The notes beneath the pieces are model-generated. The model ran no database searches. It saw only the letters and a list, made by a program, of their open reading frames with translations, and had not been told where the DNA came from. Source: Oscillospiraceae bacterium (lineage in GTDB: Bacteria; Bacillota; Clostridia; Oscillospirales; Ruminococcaceae). Taken from it: 64,000 nucleotides of DNA. A program made the position numbers and the translations under genes. Below, one piece after another: positions 27,989 through 36,119 of the stretch. Position 1 is the stretch's first letter. Each line of letters begins with the position of its first letter. The stretch covers positions 1-64,000 of the forward strand of contig JAFZPP010000010.1 of NCBI GenBank assembly GCA_017550285.1, given 5' to 3'.

Positions 27989-28903
27989 TCAGGAGAGCTT
28001 CCGCAGTATTTCCGTAAAATAGTCCGGCAGCGGTGAATCAAATTCGAGATATTCGCCTGTCACCGGATGCACAAAGCCGATCTTCTTTGCATGGAGACAC
28101 TGTCCCTCCACGCCCTTTTCCGCTTTGCCGTAGACCGCGTCGCCGTAGACCGGATGCCCGATCTGCTTCATATGCACGCGAATCTGATGCGTCCTGCCGG
28201 TCTCGAGCCTGCACCGGATATGCGCATGGCGTTCGTACTGTGTCAGGACGGTATAATGCGTCACTGCATCCTTGGAATTCGTCGCAATCACGCACATTTT
28301 CTGCCGGTCACGCGGATCTCTGCCGATCGGCGCATGCACAGTGCCGGATGTCTCTTTGAATCTGCCACAGCAGACCGCCTCATATTCGCGCGTAAAAGAA
28401 TGCACAGCGATCTGCTCCGCAAGCCCCAGATGCGCACGGTCCGTCTTGGCGACAATCAGCAGACCGCTCGTATCGCGGTCGATGCGGTGCACAATGCCCG
28501 GACGGATCACGCCGTTGATGCCGGAGAGCCGTCCCGCACAGTGATACAGCAGCGCATTGACGAGCGTACCGTCCGGATGCCCCGGCGCCGGATGCACGAC
28601 CATGCCCTTCGGTTTGTTGACGACCAGCAGTTCCGGATCCTCATAGATGATCTCCAGCGGAATATCCTGCGGCAGAACATCGAGCGTCTGCGGCTCGGGC
28701 ACCGCCACACGGATTTCGTCGCCGGATTGCAGCTTGTCATTTTTCTTCGCAGCCTTGCCGTTTCGGGTAATCTGTCCCTGCTCCAGAAGCTGCTGGACGG
28801 CAGAGCGTGTCATCGCAAGCGCGGGCTGTGCGGCAAGCCATGCATCGAGCCGTTTGCCCGTATCCTCCGCCGGAACGGTCAGAAGCTCCTCACGCGCCGG
28901 CAT
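27989..28903 (-). CDS. Pseudouridine synthase, RluD family
   Basis: A 304-aa RluA/RluD-type enzyme isomerising uridine in 23S rRNA. An S4 RNA-binding domain (about 15-70) precedes the catalytic domain with HRIDRDTSGL, catalytic D142. I start at the ATG at 28903 with GGAGA upstream. It lies inside the last 14 nt of lspA, so the genes overlap and are likely translationally coupled. The lspA-rluD order is conserved in many Firmicutes (YlyB-like). Confidence 0.9.
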   Translation of the reverse strand: MPAREELLTVPAEDTGKRLDAWLAAQPALAMTRSAVQQLLEQGQITRNGKAAKKNDKLQSGDEIRVAVPEPQTLDVLPQDIPLEIIYEDPELLVVNKPKGMVVHPAPGHPDGTLVNALLYHCAGRLSGINGVIRPGIVHRIDRDTSGLLIVAKTDRAHLGLAEQIAVHSFTREYEAVCCGRFKETSGTVHAPIGRDPRDRQKMCVIATNSKDAVTHYTVLTQYERHAHIRCRLETGRTHQIRVHMKQIGHPVYGDAVYGKAEKGVEGQCLHAKKIGFVHPVTGEYLEFDSPLPDYFTEILRKLS

Positions 28904-29540
28904 GTTCTTCGGTCTCCGCTGCCTCTTTTGCAGCCTCAGCATCCGCGCGCAGCGGTGCCGCCTCTGCCTCCGGCAGTTCACCTGCAAGCGGCAGCGTGCC
29001 TGCTTCCGGCAGTGCTGCCACAGTGTGTGCAAAGGGAATCCGCTCCGCATTTTTGAGCTTTTTCGCCTCGGGCGCCTCCTTTTCAAAGAACAGCAGCCCG
29101 ATGATCACCAGCCCGACGCCGACCGTCACGCAGATATCCGCAAAATTGAATACGGCAAAATTGCAGAGCTGAAAATCGAGATAATCGACAACTCTGCCGC
29201 CGCGGAAAATACGGTCGATCAGATTGCCGAGTCCGCCTGCCGAAATCAGCGTCAGGGCGATTTGCAGCCAGCGGCGCGTTTTGCCGTGGCGATGCATCGC
29301 ATAAAGACAGACGGCAATCATAATCAGCGGGAACACGATCAGGAATCCGCGGTTTCCGCTGAGCATACTGAACGCTGCGCCGCTGTTTTCCAGATAGCGC
29401 AGATGCATCCAGTCGAGACTGCCGATCTGCAAAAACGGTCTTGCGGGCTGTCCCTGCAAATTGGCAATCGCCCATATTTTAATCAGCTGGTCGATTACGG
29501 TCAGCAGCGCAATCGCCGCAGTTACGAGAAATACTGTCAT
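28890..29540 (-). CDS. lspA: Lipoprotein signal peptidase with long C-terminal tail
   Basis: A 216-aa membrane aspartic protease that removes signal peptides from prolipoproteins. Four TMs lie within residues 1-152. Catalytic D109 (GNLIDR) and D135 (FNFADI) are present with the conserved NSGAAF (about 52-57). The enzyme normally ends near residue 155; here an extra 60-residue Ala/Glu/Pro-rich cytoplasmic tail follows. It overlaps the pseudouridine synthase by 14 nt. Confidence 0.93.
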   Translation of the reverse strand: MTVFLVTAAIALLTVIDQLIKIWAIANLQGQPARPFLQIGSLDWMHLRYLENSGAAFSMLSGNRGFLIVFPLIMIAVCLYAMHRHGKTRRWLQIALTLISAGGLGNLIDRIFRGGRVVDYLDFQLCNFAVFNFADICVTVGVGLVIIGLLFFEKEAPEAKKLKNAERIPFAHTVAALPEAGTLPLAGELPEAEAAPLRADAEAAKEAAETEEHAGA

Positions 29541-29573
29541 ATCGGGGAACCTTCCGCTCCTTTCCGAACCGGA

Positions 29574-29620
29574 TAAAAAAAGGAACCTGCATGACAGCTA
29601 TGCCGCTGCAAGTTCCCTTT
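29574..29620 (-). terminator. Terminator after divIVA
   Basis: Minus strand: GGAACTTGCA ... TGCAGGTTCC (one mismatch), followed by seven Ts, right after the divIVA stop. Confidence 0.8.
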
Positions 29621-29624
29621 CATC

Positions 29625-30326
29625 TTAAAAATCGAAACGCTTTCTGACATCGTCGCGTCTGGTTTCATCGCGGCGGCTGCCGAAGGTAGACTGTGCAACG
29701 CCGTCAAATGCATCTGCCGCAGCGGAAGCTGTCTGCTCCGCCGGAGTTGCAGCCTGTTCTGCTGCCGGAGCCGCTGCCTCGGCAGGTGCCTCCTCCTCGA
29801 CCTCGACGATCTCAACAACCTCCTCGGTCTCCTCCTCCAGATCCTCCGGAGAATCCGGCAGGCTGGAAATCAGCGCAAGATGCTGCTTGTACATATCGAA
29901 CAGCGCACGCTTGAAATCTGCAACCTGATGCTGCGTTCTGACGAGCGAAGCATTCTCCTGTGCGAGCTGCGCCGAAATGTTTTTCAGCTGTGTCTCGGAA
30001 TCAATCAGCGCCTGAGACTTCACGGAATCGACGGAATTACGTGCTTCCGTAACAATCGCATTTGCCTTCTCCTCCGCCTCTGCAACGACCTGACGCGCCT
30101 GCTTCTGTGCAAGCAGCAGCGCATTTTTCAGATCCTCCTCGGAATCCTTATATTCACGGACCTTATCTGCGAGGAGCTGAATCTTATCGTTGGAATCATC
30201 GAGGTCCTGCTGCATCAGGCGCAGATCATTCTCAATCTGCGAGAGAAATGCATCGACCTCCTCCGGACTGTAGCCGAACTTGACCTTTTCAAATTTCTTT
30301 TTCTGAATATCCTTTGCTGTAATCAT
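29625..30326 (-). CDS. divIVA: DivIVA-domain cell division/polar scaffold protein
   Basis: A 233-aa peripheral membrane scaffold. The N-terminal DivIVA motif (about residues 1-35, KVKFGYSPEEVDAFL) binds curved membrane. A long coiled coil (about 35-150) follows, then an acidic Ala/Glu/Val-rich tail (about 155-215). It sits 38 bp downstream of sepF in a division cluster, as in many Gram-positives. GGAAGGAG precedes the ATG. Confidence 0.9.
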   Translation of the reverse strand: MITAKDIQKKKFEKVKFGYSPEEVDAFLSQIENDLRLMQQDLDDSNDKIQLLADKVREYKDSEEDLKNALLLAQKQARQVVAEAEEKANAIVTEARNSVDSVKSQALIDSETQLKNISAQLAQENASLVRTQHQVADFKRALFDMYKQHLALISSLPDSPEDLEEETEEVVEIVEVEEEAPAEAAAPAAEQAATPAEQTASAAADAFDGVAQSTFGSRRDETRRDDVRKRFDF

Positions 30327-30364
30327 CGGGGTTCTCCTTCCGCCTCAAATAACATCAGATCAGC

Positions 30365-30901
30365 TTACATTATTACGCCGTTGGTTTCGAGTTCATTGAC
30401 GAGGTCCTCGCCGATGAAGCCGACATTATAGGGTGTGATGATATACGTCAGATTTGCGACCGGCTTGAGGCTGCCGCCGTTTGCGTAAGCGACACCGACG
30501 AGGAAGTCGATGATTCTGCGCTTGTTCTCGGCGGATGCGGTCTCGAGATTGAGAACAACTGTTTTCTTGGAGATCAGATGATCCGCGATCTGCTTGGCGT
30601 CGGTAAACACCTCCGGCTTCACGAGAACGACCTGAAGCTGTGCAGTTGCCTGAATGTTGACAACCTTGTTATCGCGCTTTGTCTGTGCGAAATCAGACTC
30701 CGGACGATAGCTCTCACGAAGCGATGCAGGCTGACGGACCTCACGGGCAGAGCTCTCCTCCTGCTCACGCATGCTTTCCCGGAACGACTCGCGGACTTCT
30801 CTGCGGTCGCGGGAATCTCTCATTTCGCGCACCGGCTCGGTTTCGTAGGAATCCTCCTCCTGCGGTGCGAAGAAATCACGGACTGTGTCAAAAAGTTTCA
30901 T
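30365..30901 (-). CDS. sepF: Cell division protein SepF
   Basis: A 178-aa FtsZ-binding membrane anchor. Residues 1-12 (MKLFDTVRDFF) form the amphipathic membrane-binding helix. An Arg/Glu-rich linker (about 20-75) is followed by the SepF/DUF552 domain (about 88-175) with VVLNLE and DFLVGVAYANGG. I start at the ATG at 30901, 7 nt after AAGGAG; an earlier in-frame codon would bury the amphipathic helix. Confidence 0.93.
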   Translation of the reverse strand: MKLFDTVRDFFAPQEEDSYETEPVREMRDSRDRREVRESFRESMREQEESSAREVRQPASLRESYRPESDFAQTKRDNKVVNIQATAQLQVVLVKPEVFTDAKQIADHLISKKTVVLNLETASAENKRRIIDFLVGVAYANGGSLKPVANLTYIITPYNVGFIGEDLVNELETNGVIM

Positions 30902-30937
30902 CTGGATTCTCCTTTTCTTTCTGGTTGATATTTCCGG

Positions 30938-30967
30938 CATATCCGCAAGCGTCCCTTACGGATATGC
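30938..30967 (-). promoter_or_regulatory. Hairpin in the sepF leader
   Basis: GCATATCCG (30938-30946) and CGGATATGC (30959-30967) form a 9-bp perfect stem between yggS and sepF, without a T-tract. It may be an attenuator, an RNA processing site or a weak terminator. Confidence 0.4.
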
Positions 30968-30981
30968 AATCTGAAATCAAA

Positions 30982-31716
30982 TCATTGCTGCGCCGACGGC
31001 GGATAGTACCGGGCGCCGAACAGCGCGCTTCCGATGCGCACGAGCGTCGCACCGCAGCGGATTGCCGCGGCATAATCGCCGGACATGCCCATAGAAAGGA
31101 TTTTGAGCGGTGCAAGCTGCTGCATCTGCCGATAAAGCTGCTGCATCGCGGTAAAGGTCCGCATCTGCTCCGATTCGTCGGTGCACGGCGGCGGAATGGT
31201 CATCAGCCCGTCCGCACGGATGCCGGAGAGCTTCTGCACCTGTTCCAGCAGCTTCGGGAGTTCCTGTGCGGAGACACCGGATTTGCTCTCCTCGCCGCCG
31301 ATATTCACCTCAAGCAGCACCGGCATCACGATTCCGTTCTGCTCCGCCGCTTTGCTGATTGCTTCTGCAAGATGCAGGCTGTCCACGGACTGGATCAGCG
31401 AGACCTTGTCAATAATCTGTCTGACCTTATTGGTCTGCAAATGCCCGATAAACTGTACCTCTGCACTGCTGCGGTATGCATCGCGCTTGGAAAGAAACTC
31501 CTGCACGCGGTTTTCGCCGAGCACATGCACGCCCTGATCAACTGCTAAATTGATCAGCTCCGGCGAGACAGTTTTCGTGACAGCCATCAGCGTCACTTCA
31601 TCGGTCTGTCTGCCTGCTTCGGCACAGCTTTCTGCAATATTCTGCCGGATGACTGCAAGCCGTTCGAGAACCGCCTGCTTCTGCTCTGCGGTACAGGGTG
31701 CAAATTCATTCGCCAT
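30982..31716 (-). CDS. yggS: Pyridoxal-phosphate homeostasis protein, YggS/YlmE family
   Basis: A 244-aa single-domain PLP-binding protein of the alanine-racemase fold type, acting in vitamin B6 and amino-acid homeostasis rather than catalysis. The PLP lysine is K48 in LMAVTKTVS. C-terminal glycine-rich phosphate loop SMGMSGDYAAAI is present. It lies just upstream of sepF, the typical ylmE-ylmF order, and overlaps the previous gene by 11 bp. Confidence 0.93.
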   Translation of the reverse strand: MANEFAPCTAEQKQAVLERLAVIRQNIAESCAEAGRQTDEVTLMAVTKTVSPELINLAVDQGVHVLGENRVQEFLSKRDAYRSSAEVQFIGHLQTNKVRQIIDKVSLIQSVDSLHLAEAISKAAEQNGIVMPVLLEVNIGGEESKSGVSAQELPKLLEQVQKLSGIRADGLMTIPPPCTDESEQMRTFTAMQQLYRQMQQLAPLKILSMGMSGDYAAAIRCGATLVRIGSALFGARYYPPSAQQ

Positions 31717-32965
31717 CCGCCATCACTCCCTTCACGATAATATCGTCATAGAGTGCGATATAGCCGCTTCCGGCATCAAGGCTGGAAAGATAGTAGTCAT
31801 CTTCCTCGTAGACGACTTTGATTCTGCGGAATTCCGGCGTCTCGCCGACTAAGACGTATACGCCCATAAAGTCGTCCGTGACCTCCGTCACATTCCCTTC
31901 CTCATCCGTCTGCTCCACGGTCATCGTTTTGAAACGGATCGCAGAACGCGGAACGCGGATGCCTTCAATGGTTTCCCTGACAATCTCGACACGCCCCGAG
32001 CGATGCTGCACGATATCATGCGTGAGCTCATCGCAGCGGAAAATGCCCTGTGTCCGCTCGATATCGCCGGTAGAATGCAGCGATTCGACGCTCACGGTCA
32101 GGTTCTGCGGCACGGATTCCAGCCGGACGGTTGCCGACTCGCCCTCGGAAAGCCGCAGCTTGCGGTTATCAAAGACGCCGACAATATACCATGCATAATC
32201 CTTGATCAGCTTGCCGATGATCTGCTCGCCTGCACCTGCGGCAGAGAGCGTGCCGTCATCGGAAACGGAGCTGAGCTGCTCCGGTGTCAGCGTGCGCATG
32301 GTTTCCGGCGTGAGCATACTCTCATAGCCGTCCACATAGCTGACGAAATATGCACTTTCCTTCGCAGGAATCGTTTTTTCCGGCGCGGAAAGCAGCGTAT
32401 TCAGTCTGGAAACCTCGTCCTCCAGCGCGACGATTCTGTCATTGAAATCGACGCCGGAGCCGGTTACCTTTTCATAGGTGCTCATCAGCACGGTCATATT
32501 CTGCTTCGCACTGCTCATCGCAGAATAATCCTGCCGCTCACGCAACCGGATCATATTCTTATACTGCTCGTCAATCAGCGAAGCGAGATTCGCCGGCTGT
32601 GCGTTTTCGCTGGTGCCGGGATTCTCGATTTTTCTGAGCATCGCAATCTCGTCCTGTTTTTCGGCGATGCGTCTGCGCAGGTCGATCTGCTCCGGATCGG
32701 AATAGACCTCTGCGATCACGCTGCCGACGCCGAGCTTTGCGCCGTCATCGACACAGTACCGGACGGCACCTGCGCCGGAATACGACTCGACAGTCTCCGA
32801 ACGGACATAAACGCCCTGAAATCTCGAACCGTCGCTGGCCTCATAATAGGTCGCATTTTCGGTCTCAAAGTTCGTATAGAACAGGTGATAGAAAATGGAC
32901 GAAGCCAGTACAACAGCGAATACCAGCAGTAAAAATTTGAGGATTCGCGTTGTAATTTCGTTCAT
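31706..32965 (-). CDS. HlyD-like membrane-anchored protein in the division cluster
   Basis: A 419-aa protein with an N-terminal TM (about 9-30), a lipoyl-like half (about 70-92, CVDDGAKLGVGSVIAEVYSD), a coiled coil (about 93-195) and a beta-rich C-terminal half (about 240-415). This is adaptor architecture, yet no ABC or MFS partner is nearby. It starts 5 bp after hfq and overlaps yggS, next to sepF and divIVA. A role at the division site or in wall assembly is inferred from position only. Confidence 0.7.
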   Translation of the reverse strand: MNEITTRILKFLLLVFAVVLASSIFYHLFYTNFETENATYYEASDGSRFQGVYVRSETVESYSGAGAVRYCVDDGAKLGVGSVIAEVYSDPEQIDLRRRIAEKQDEIAMLRKIENPGTSENAQPANLASLIDEQYKNMIRLRERQDYSAMSSAKQNMTVLMSTYEKVTGSGVDFNDRIVALEDEVSRLNTLLSAPEKTIPAKESAYFVSYVDGYESMLTPETMRTLTPEQLSSVSDDGTLSAAGAGEQIIGKLIKDYAWYIVGVFDNRKLRLSEGESATVRLESVPQNLTVSVESLHSTGDIERTQGIFRCDELTHDIVQHRSGRVEIVRETIEGIRVPRSAIRFKTMTVEQTDEEGNVTEVTDDFMGVYVLVGETPEFRRIKVVYEEDDYYLSSLDAGSGYIALYDDIIVKGVMADGE

Positions 32966-32970
32966 GCTGT

Positions 32971-33222
32971 TTACTCAGCGTCCTCGCGCTGCTCCATCGC
33001 GTCCAGAATCGAGATCGGTCTTGCCGGAACGATCGTGGAGATCGCATGCTTGTAAACAAGCTGCTGTCTGCCGTCGGTTTCGAGAATGACGATAAACGAA
33101 TCAAAGCCGCGGATGATACCCTTGAACTGATAGCCGTTCGTCAGGAAGATCGTCAGCGGAAGGCGCTCCTTGCGCGCCTGATTCAGAAATACGTCCTGAA
33201 GATTGAGTCCCTTGTTGGTCAT
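32971..33222 (-). CDS. hfq: RNA chaperone Hfq
   Basis: An 83-aa Sm-like protein forming hexameric rings that bind small RNAs and mRNAs. The Sm1 region (about residues 10-45, [18 protein letters not shown]) and Sm2 motif YKHAIST (about 57-63) are intact. I start at the ATG at 33222 with GAGGCAAG upstream; longer in-frame starts add a non-conserved N-terminus. Its own promoter lies at the 3' end of miaA; the miaA-hfq order is widespread. Confidence 0.95.
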   Translation of the reverse strand: MTNKGLNLQDVFLNQARKERLPLTIFLTNGYQFKGIIRGFDSFIVILETDGRQQLVYKHAISTIVPARPISILDAMEQREDAE

Positions 33223-33333
33223 GGTTACTTGCCTCATTTCTTTCATATTTACACCCAAATATGTATTTGCGGTTGTATTTTCCGTGCAGCCGCCGCAGGA
33301 CATACTTCGCCTGTCAGCAATTACACATATTAT

Positions 33334-33362
33334 ATTATATCACACAGTTAGCCGTTTCGCAA
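33334..33362 (-). promoter_or_regulatory. Promoter of hfq
   Basis: TTGCGA (33362-33357), 17 bp, TATAAT (33339-33334), minus strand. The -35 overlaps the end of miaA. The leader is about 105 nt. Confidence 0.65.
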
Positions 33363-34298
33363 AGTATTTTCAAACATTTTTTCAGCGTTCTCAAAAATTC
33401 GGCTTTCTGAACAGATTTCACCCCGCATAATCCATTGTATTTGCGGATTTCGACGAAACCATGTTCCCTGCCGTTTTGCATAGCGGCAGGTCTCCTGCTT
33501 GACACGCAGAATTCCCTCTGCAAGCGGTTCCTCGCCGCGCAGCCACGGCAGAAGTTCCTTGTAGCCGATTGCCATTGCTGCGGTCGCACGCCGTCTGCCG
33601 GAGTCAAATTCGGCTCTGACTTCATCGGCAAGTCCCAGCCCGAGCATCTGATCGACGCGCGCACGAATCCTTGCATACTGCTTTTCACGGTCTGCAAAGC
33701 CGATGCCGATGCGCAGCACCTCCCACGGCGGCGGGATTTCGCGGCTGCGTCTGGCATGCTCCGAGAGCGGGATGCCGGTCAGCGTATAGACCTCCAGCGC
33801 GCGGATGATCCTGCGCAGATTGTTCTCATGCAGCCTTGCCGCCGTCTCCGGATCGCATGCCCTGAGCCGTTCCAGCATGACTGCATTGCCCTCTGCCGCC
33901 GCTTCCGCATGCAGTCTCTCACGGAGCGCATCATCCGCCGGAATATCCGGAAACTGAATATTGTCCAGCAGCGAATCGACATACAGCCCTGTCCCGCCGA
34001 CAATCACCGGCAGCTTATTCTTTGCGAGAATCTCCGAGATTTTCCCGCGTGCCATTTCCACATAATCCGCAACAGAGCATGCCTGCTCCGGCGGCAGTAC
34101 CGAGATCAGATGATGCGGAATGCCCTGCATTTCGTCCGCAGTCGGCTTGGCGGTCGCAATATCGAGCCCTTCGTAAATCTGCATCGAATCCGCCGAGATG
34201 ACCTCGCCGTTATACTTTTTTGCGATCTCAACGCCGAGCGCCGTCTTGCCGGATGCCGTCGCCCCGACAACTGCCGCAACCAGCGGTTTCTGCGCCAT
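33348..34298 (-). CDS. miaA: tRNA dimethylallyltransferase
   Basis: A 316-aa enzyme adding a dimethylallyl group to A37 of tRNAs that read UNN codons, the step before MiaB. P-loop GATASGKT (12-19), DSMQIYEGLDIATAKP (about 36-51) and GGTGLYVDSLL (about 103-113) are conserved. GGAGGG precedes the ATG. A structured palindromic repeat lies just upstream. Confidence 0.95.
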   Translation of the reverse strand: MAQKPLVAAVVGATASGKTALGVEIAKKYNGEVISADSMQIYEGLDIATAKPTADEMQGIPHHLISVLPPEQACSVADYVEMARGKISEILAKNKLPVIVGGTGLYVDSLLDNIQFPDIPADDALRERLHAEAAAEGNAVMLERLRACDPETAARLHENNLRRIIRALEVYTLTGIPLSEHARRSREIPPPWEVLRIGIGFADREKQYARIRARVDQMLGLGLADEVRAEFDSGRRRATAAMAIGYKELLPWLRGEEPLAEGILRVKQETCRYAKRQGTWFRRNPQIQWIMRGEICSESRIFENAEKMFENTLRNG

Positions 34299-34325
34299 GC
34301 CTCTGCCCTCCTGTTTGATAAGATG

Positions 34326-34396
34326 TCTCCGACGGATTCATAATGGGGACGCTGTCCCCATTCCCCTGCCAAAGGACATTGTCCTTTGGAATCCGT
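34326..34396. repeat. Palindromic interspersed repeat with cloverleaf-like folding potential, long copy
   Basis: A closing stem ACGGATTC (34332-34339) / GAATCCGT (34389-34396) encloses two perfect hairpins: AATGGGGAC...GTCCCCATT (34342-34362) and CCAAAGGAC...GTCCTTTGG (34369-34389). The lead TCTCCGACGGATTCA and first hairpin recur at 12299-12343. It lies in the 100-bp gap between miaA and the next gene. Confidence 0.8.
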
Positions 34397-34398
34397 TT

Positions 34399-34773
34399 CT
34401 ATCGCAATACTGCCCTGATCTTCTCGCAGTACAGACTGAAATCAATATCCTGCTCATCGGAATACAGATGAAAATGATTGTCGCTTGCCGGATCTGCATA
34501 TTCTTCGATCATAAAGCCGCTGAACAGCCCGTTTGCCATATCAAAATTCAGATTGCCTTTGATGTTATACAAGGTGAGTTCGATTTTATACTGCTGTTTC
34601 GCATCCGTCAGCAGCATCACGATCTGATTGGTATAATCGCAGAAGTATTCATCAATCATCCTTGCGCAGTATCGCAGCTCCAGTATCGTTCCGAAGCAAT
34701 ACCATTTTTGCAGCTCCGGCGGAATTTTTGCTTTCAGTTCGCCGATTCCGTCGATCCGTTTATATTCAAACAT
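34399..34773 (-). CDS. Hypothetical small protein in the mutL-miaA accessory cluster
   Basis: A 124-aa soluble acidic protein with no signal peptide and no family I can name. GAGGAAATCCT precedes the ATG, so it is very likely expressed. The alternating beta pattern, aromatic-rich middle and the C-terminal DIDFSLYCEKI stretch resemble the style of small immunity proteins, and an Imm7-like gene lies two genes upstream, but this is only suggestive. Confidence 0.6.
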   Translation of the reverse strand: MFEYKRIDGIGELKAKIPPELQKWYCFGTILELRYCARMIDEYFCDYTNQIVMLLTDAKQQYKIELTLYNIKGNLNFDMANGLFSGFMIEEYADPASDNHFHLYSDEQDIDFSLYCEKIRAVLR

Positions 34774-34785
34774 AGGATTTCCTCT

Positions 34786-35697
34786 TTACACTTCCCGATA
34801 ATAAGGGCAGATATTCGCATAGCTGCCGTCGGGCATCCGGAATCCGCCCGCAATCGTGCCGAGCTGCGTAAATCCGAGCCGTTCATACAGATGCCGCGCA
34901 TGGGTATTCCCCTCCACGACGGCATTGAACTGCAAAATGCGGAAGCCGTGCGCCTTCGCCTGACTGAGACAGTCGAGCACAAGCTGCTCCCCGATATGCT
35001 GTCCTCTGCATGCTTCGCTGACGGCATAGCTTGCATTGCAGATATGCCCGCAGCGCCCGACATTGTTCGGGTGCAGGATATAGAGCCCGCAGACCGCGCC
35101 GTCTTTTTCCGCAACGCCGGTATAGCTCTGCTGGGCAAAGAATGCCGCGCCGGATTCCGCATCCAGCGGCTCCTCCTGCGGGAACGCATCGCCCGCCGCA
35201 ACCACTGCATTCCAGATTGCAAGCATCTCCGGCAGATCGGATTCCGTATATGCACGAACCGTCACAGCGGATTTCATCTGCTTCGGTCTGCCGCATTCCA
35301 TGCAGAATTTGCCGGTATTCTCCGCACCGCATTCGCATGTCCAGACATCCGGCTTTTCCGGTGCAGCTGCACCGCATTCCGTGCAGAATTTCCCGCTGTT
35401 TTGGGTGCCGCAGCGGCAGATCCAGTGATCTCCTTCCCAGTGTACAGGCGTCTCATCCGCCGTATAAGCCGGCACAAGTCCCTGCATCTGAAAAATGGCA
35501 GACGGATTCTGCGGCGGTATCATATTCGGCGGACCGTACACCATGAACGCCTGCTCCGCCATGCTCTGCGTTTGCAGCGCTGCCTTCTCCATGGCTGCAC
35601 GCATCTGCTCCTGCGAGACCGGCGGTCCGTAGACCAGCCCGATCATACGCGATTCCGCCTCCGGTGTCAGAGCTTTCTGTTCTTCCGGTGTTTTCAT
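34786..35697 (-). CDS. Double zinc-ribbon protein fused to GNAT acetyltransferase
   Basis: A 303-aa fusion. Residues 1-80 carry two YGPP motifs (23-26 and 54-57) in a Gln/Met-rich stretch. Two near-identical zinc ribbons follow, C94/C96/C105/C108 and C121/C123/C132/C135, each reading W-x-C-x-C-G-x-x-N-x-GKFC-x-x-CG. A GNAT domain (about 145-303) has the acetyl-CoA loop ACRGQHIGEQLV and HLYERLGF. Three ATGs lie in a row; AGGAGG ends directly before the first, so the third (35697, 6-nt spacing) is the likely start. The acetylation target is unknown. Confidence 0.8.
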   Translation of the reverse strand: MKTPEEQKALTPEAESRMIGLVYGPPVSQEQMRAAMEKAALQTQSMAEQAFMVYGPPNMIPPQNPSAIFQMQGLVPAYTADETPVHWEGDHWICRCGTQNSGKFCTECGAAAPEKPDVWTCECGAENTGKFCMECGRPKQMKSAVTVRAYTESDLPEMLAIWNAVVAAGDAFPQEEPLDAESGAAFFAQQSYTGVAEKDGAVCGLYILHPNNVGRCGHICNASYAVSEACRGQHIGEQLVLDCLSQAKAHGFRILQFNAVVEGNTHARHLYERLGFTQLGTIAGGFRMPDGSYANICPYYREV

Positions 35698-35699
35698 CA

Positions 35700-36116
35700 T
35701 CATCCTCCTGACTGCGCTGCGGCAGATGCATCCTCGAGCTTCGGGATGCAGGGCGAAAATGCCTGCTCAATGCCGTGCGTGACCGTGCCGCGCCGGAATT
35801 TGTATACCTGCATATCATTGTCATGCAGCGGGTCCTCATCATCCCGCAGATACAGTACACCGTAGCTGCCGGACGCTGTCTCTGCGATGCGGCGGTATGT
35901 GTCGATCAGCGCATCTGTCTCCGCCGACCGGTGGTTTGCGGCATATGCCGTCTGAATATAGGTCTGCCCGTTCATATGCTGCAATTTGATGCCGCAGCCG
36001 CTCTGCCACAGTATTTCGCTGACCTGATTCATAATCTGCTGCTCGTGCTCCGGCGGCAGCGTATCCTCATCGGCGCAGGTCGGATGCACCGACAGCCATG
36101 CAAACATCTCAATCAT
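35700..36116 (-). CDS. Orphan Imm7-like immunity protein
   Basis: A 138-aa protein that resembles the Imm7 family of polymorphic-toxin immunity proteins: an N-terminal FAWLSV strand, a central ILWQSG segment and the distinctive GSYGVLYLRDDEDP block (about 83-96), ending with SPCIPKLED (about 120-128). Imm7 proteins normally neutralise a secreted toxin encoded just upstream. Here the upstream gene is mutL, 3 bp away, and no toxin is present. The family match is from memory of its motifs, not a search. Confidence 0.7.
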   Translation of the reverse strand: MIEMFAWLSVHPTCADEDTLPPEHEQQIMNQVSEILWQSGCGIKLQHMNGQTYIQTAYAANHRSAETDALIDTYRRIAETASGSYGVLYLRDDEDPLHDNDMQVYKFRRGTVTHGIEQAFSPCIPKLEDASAAAQSGG

Positions 36117-36119
36117 GGT

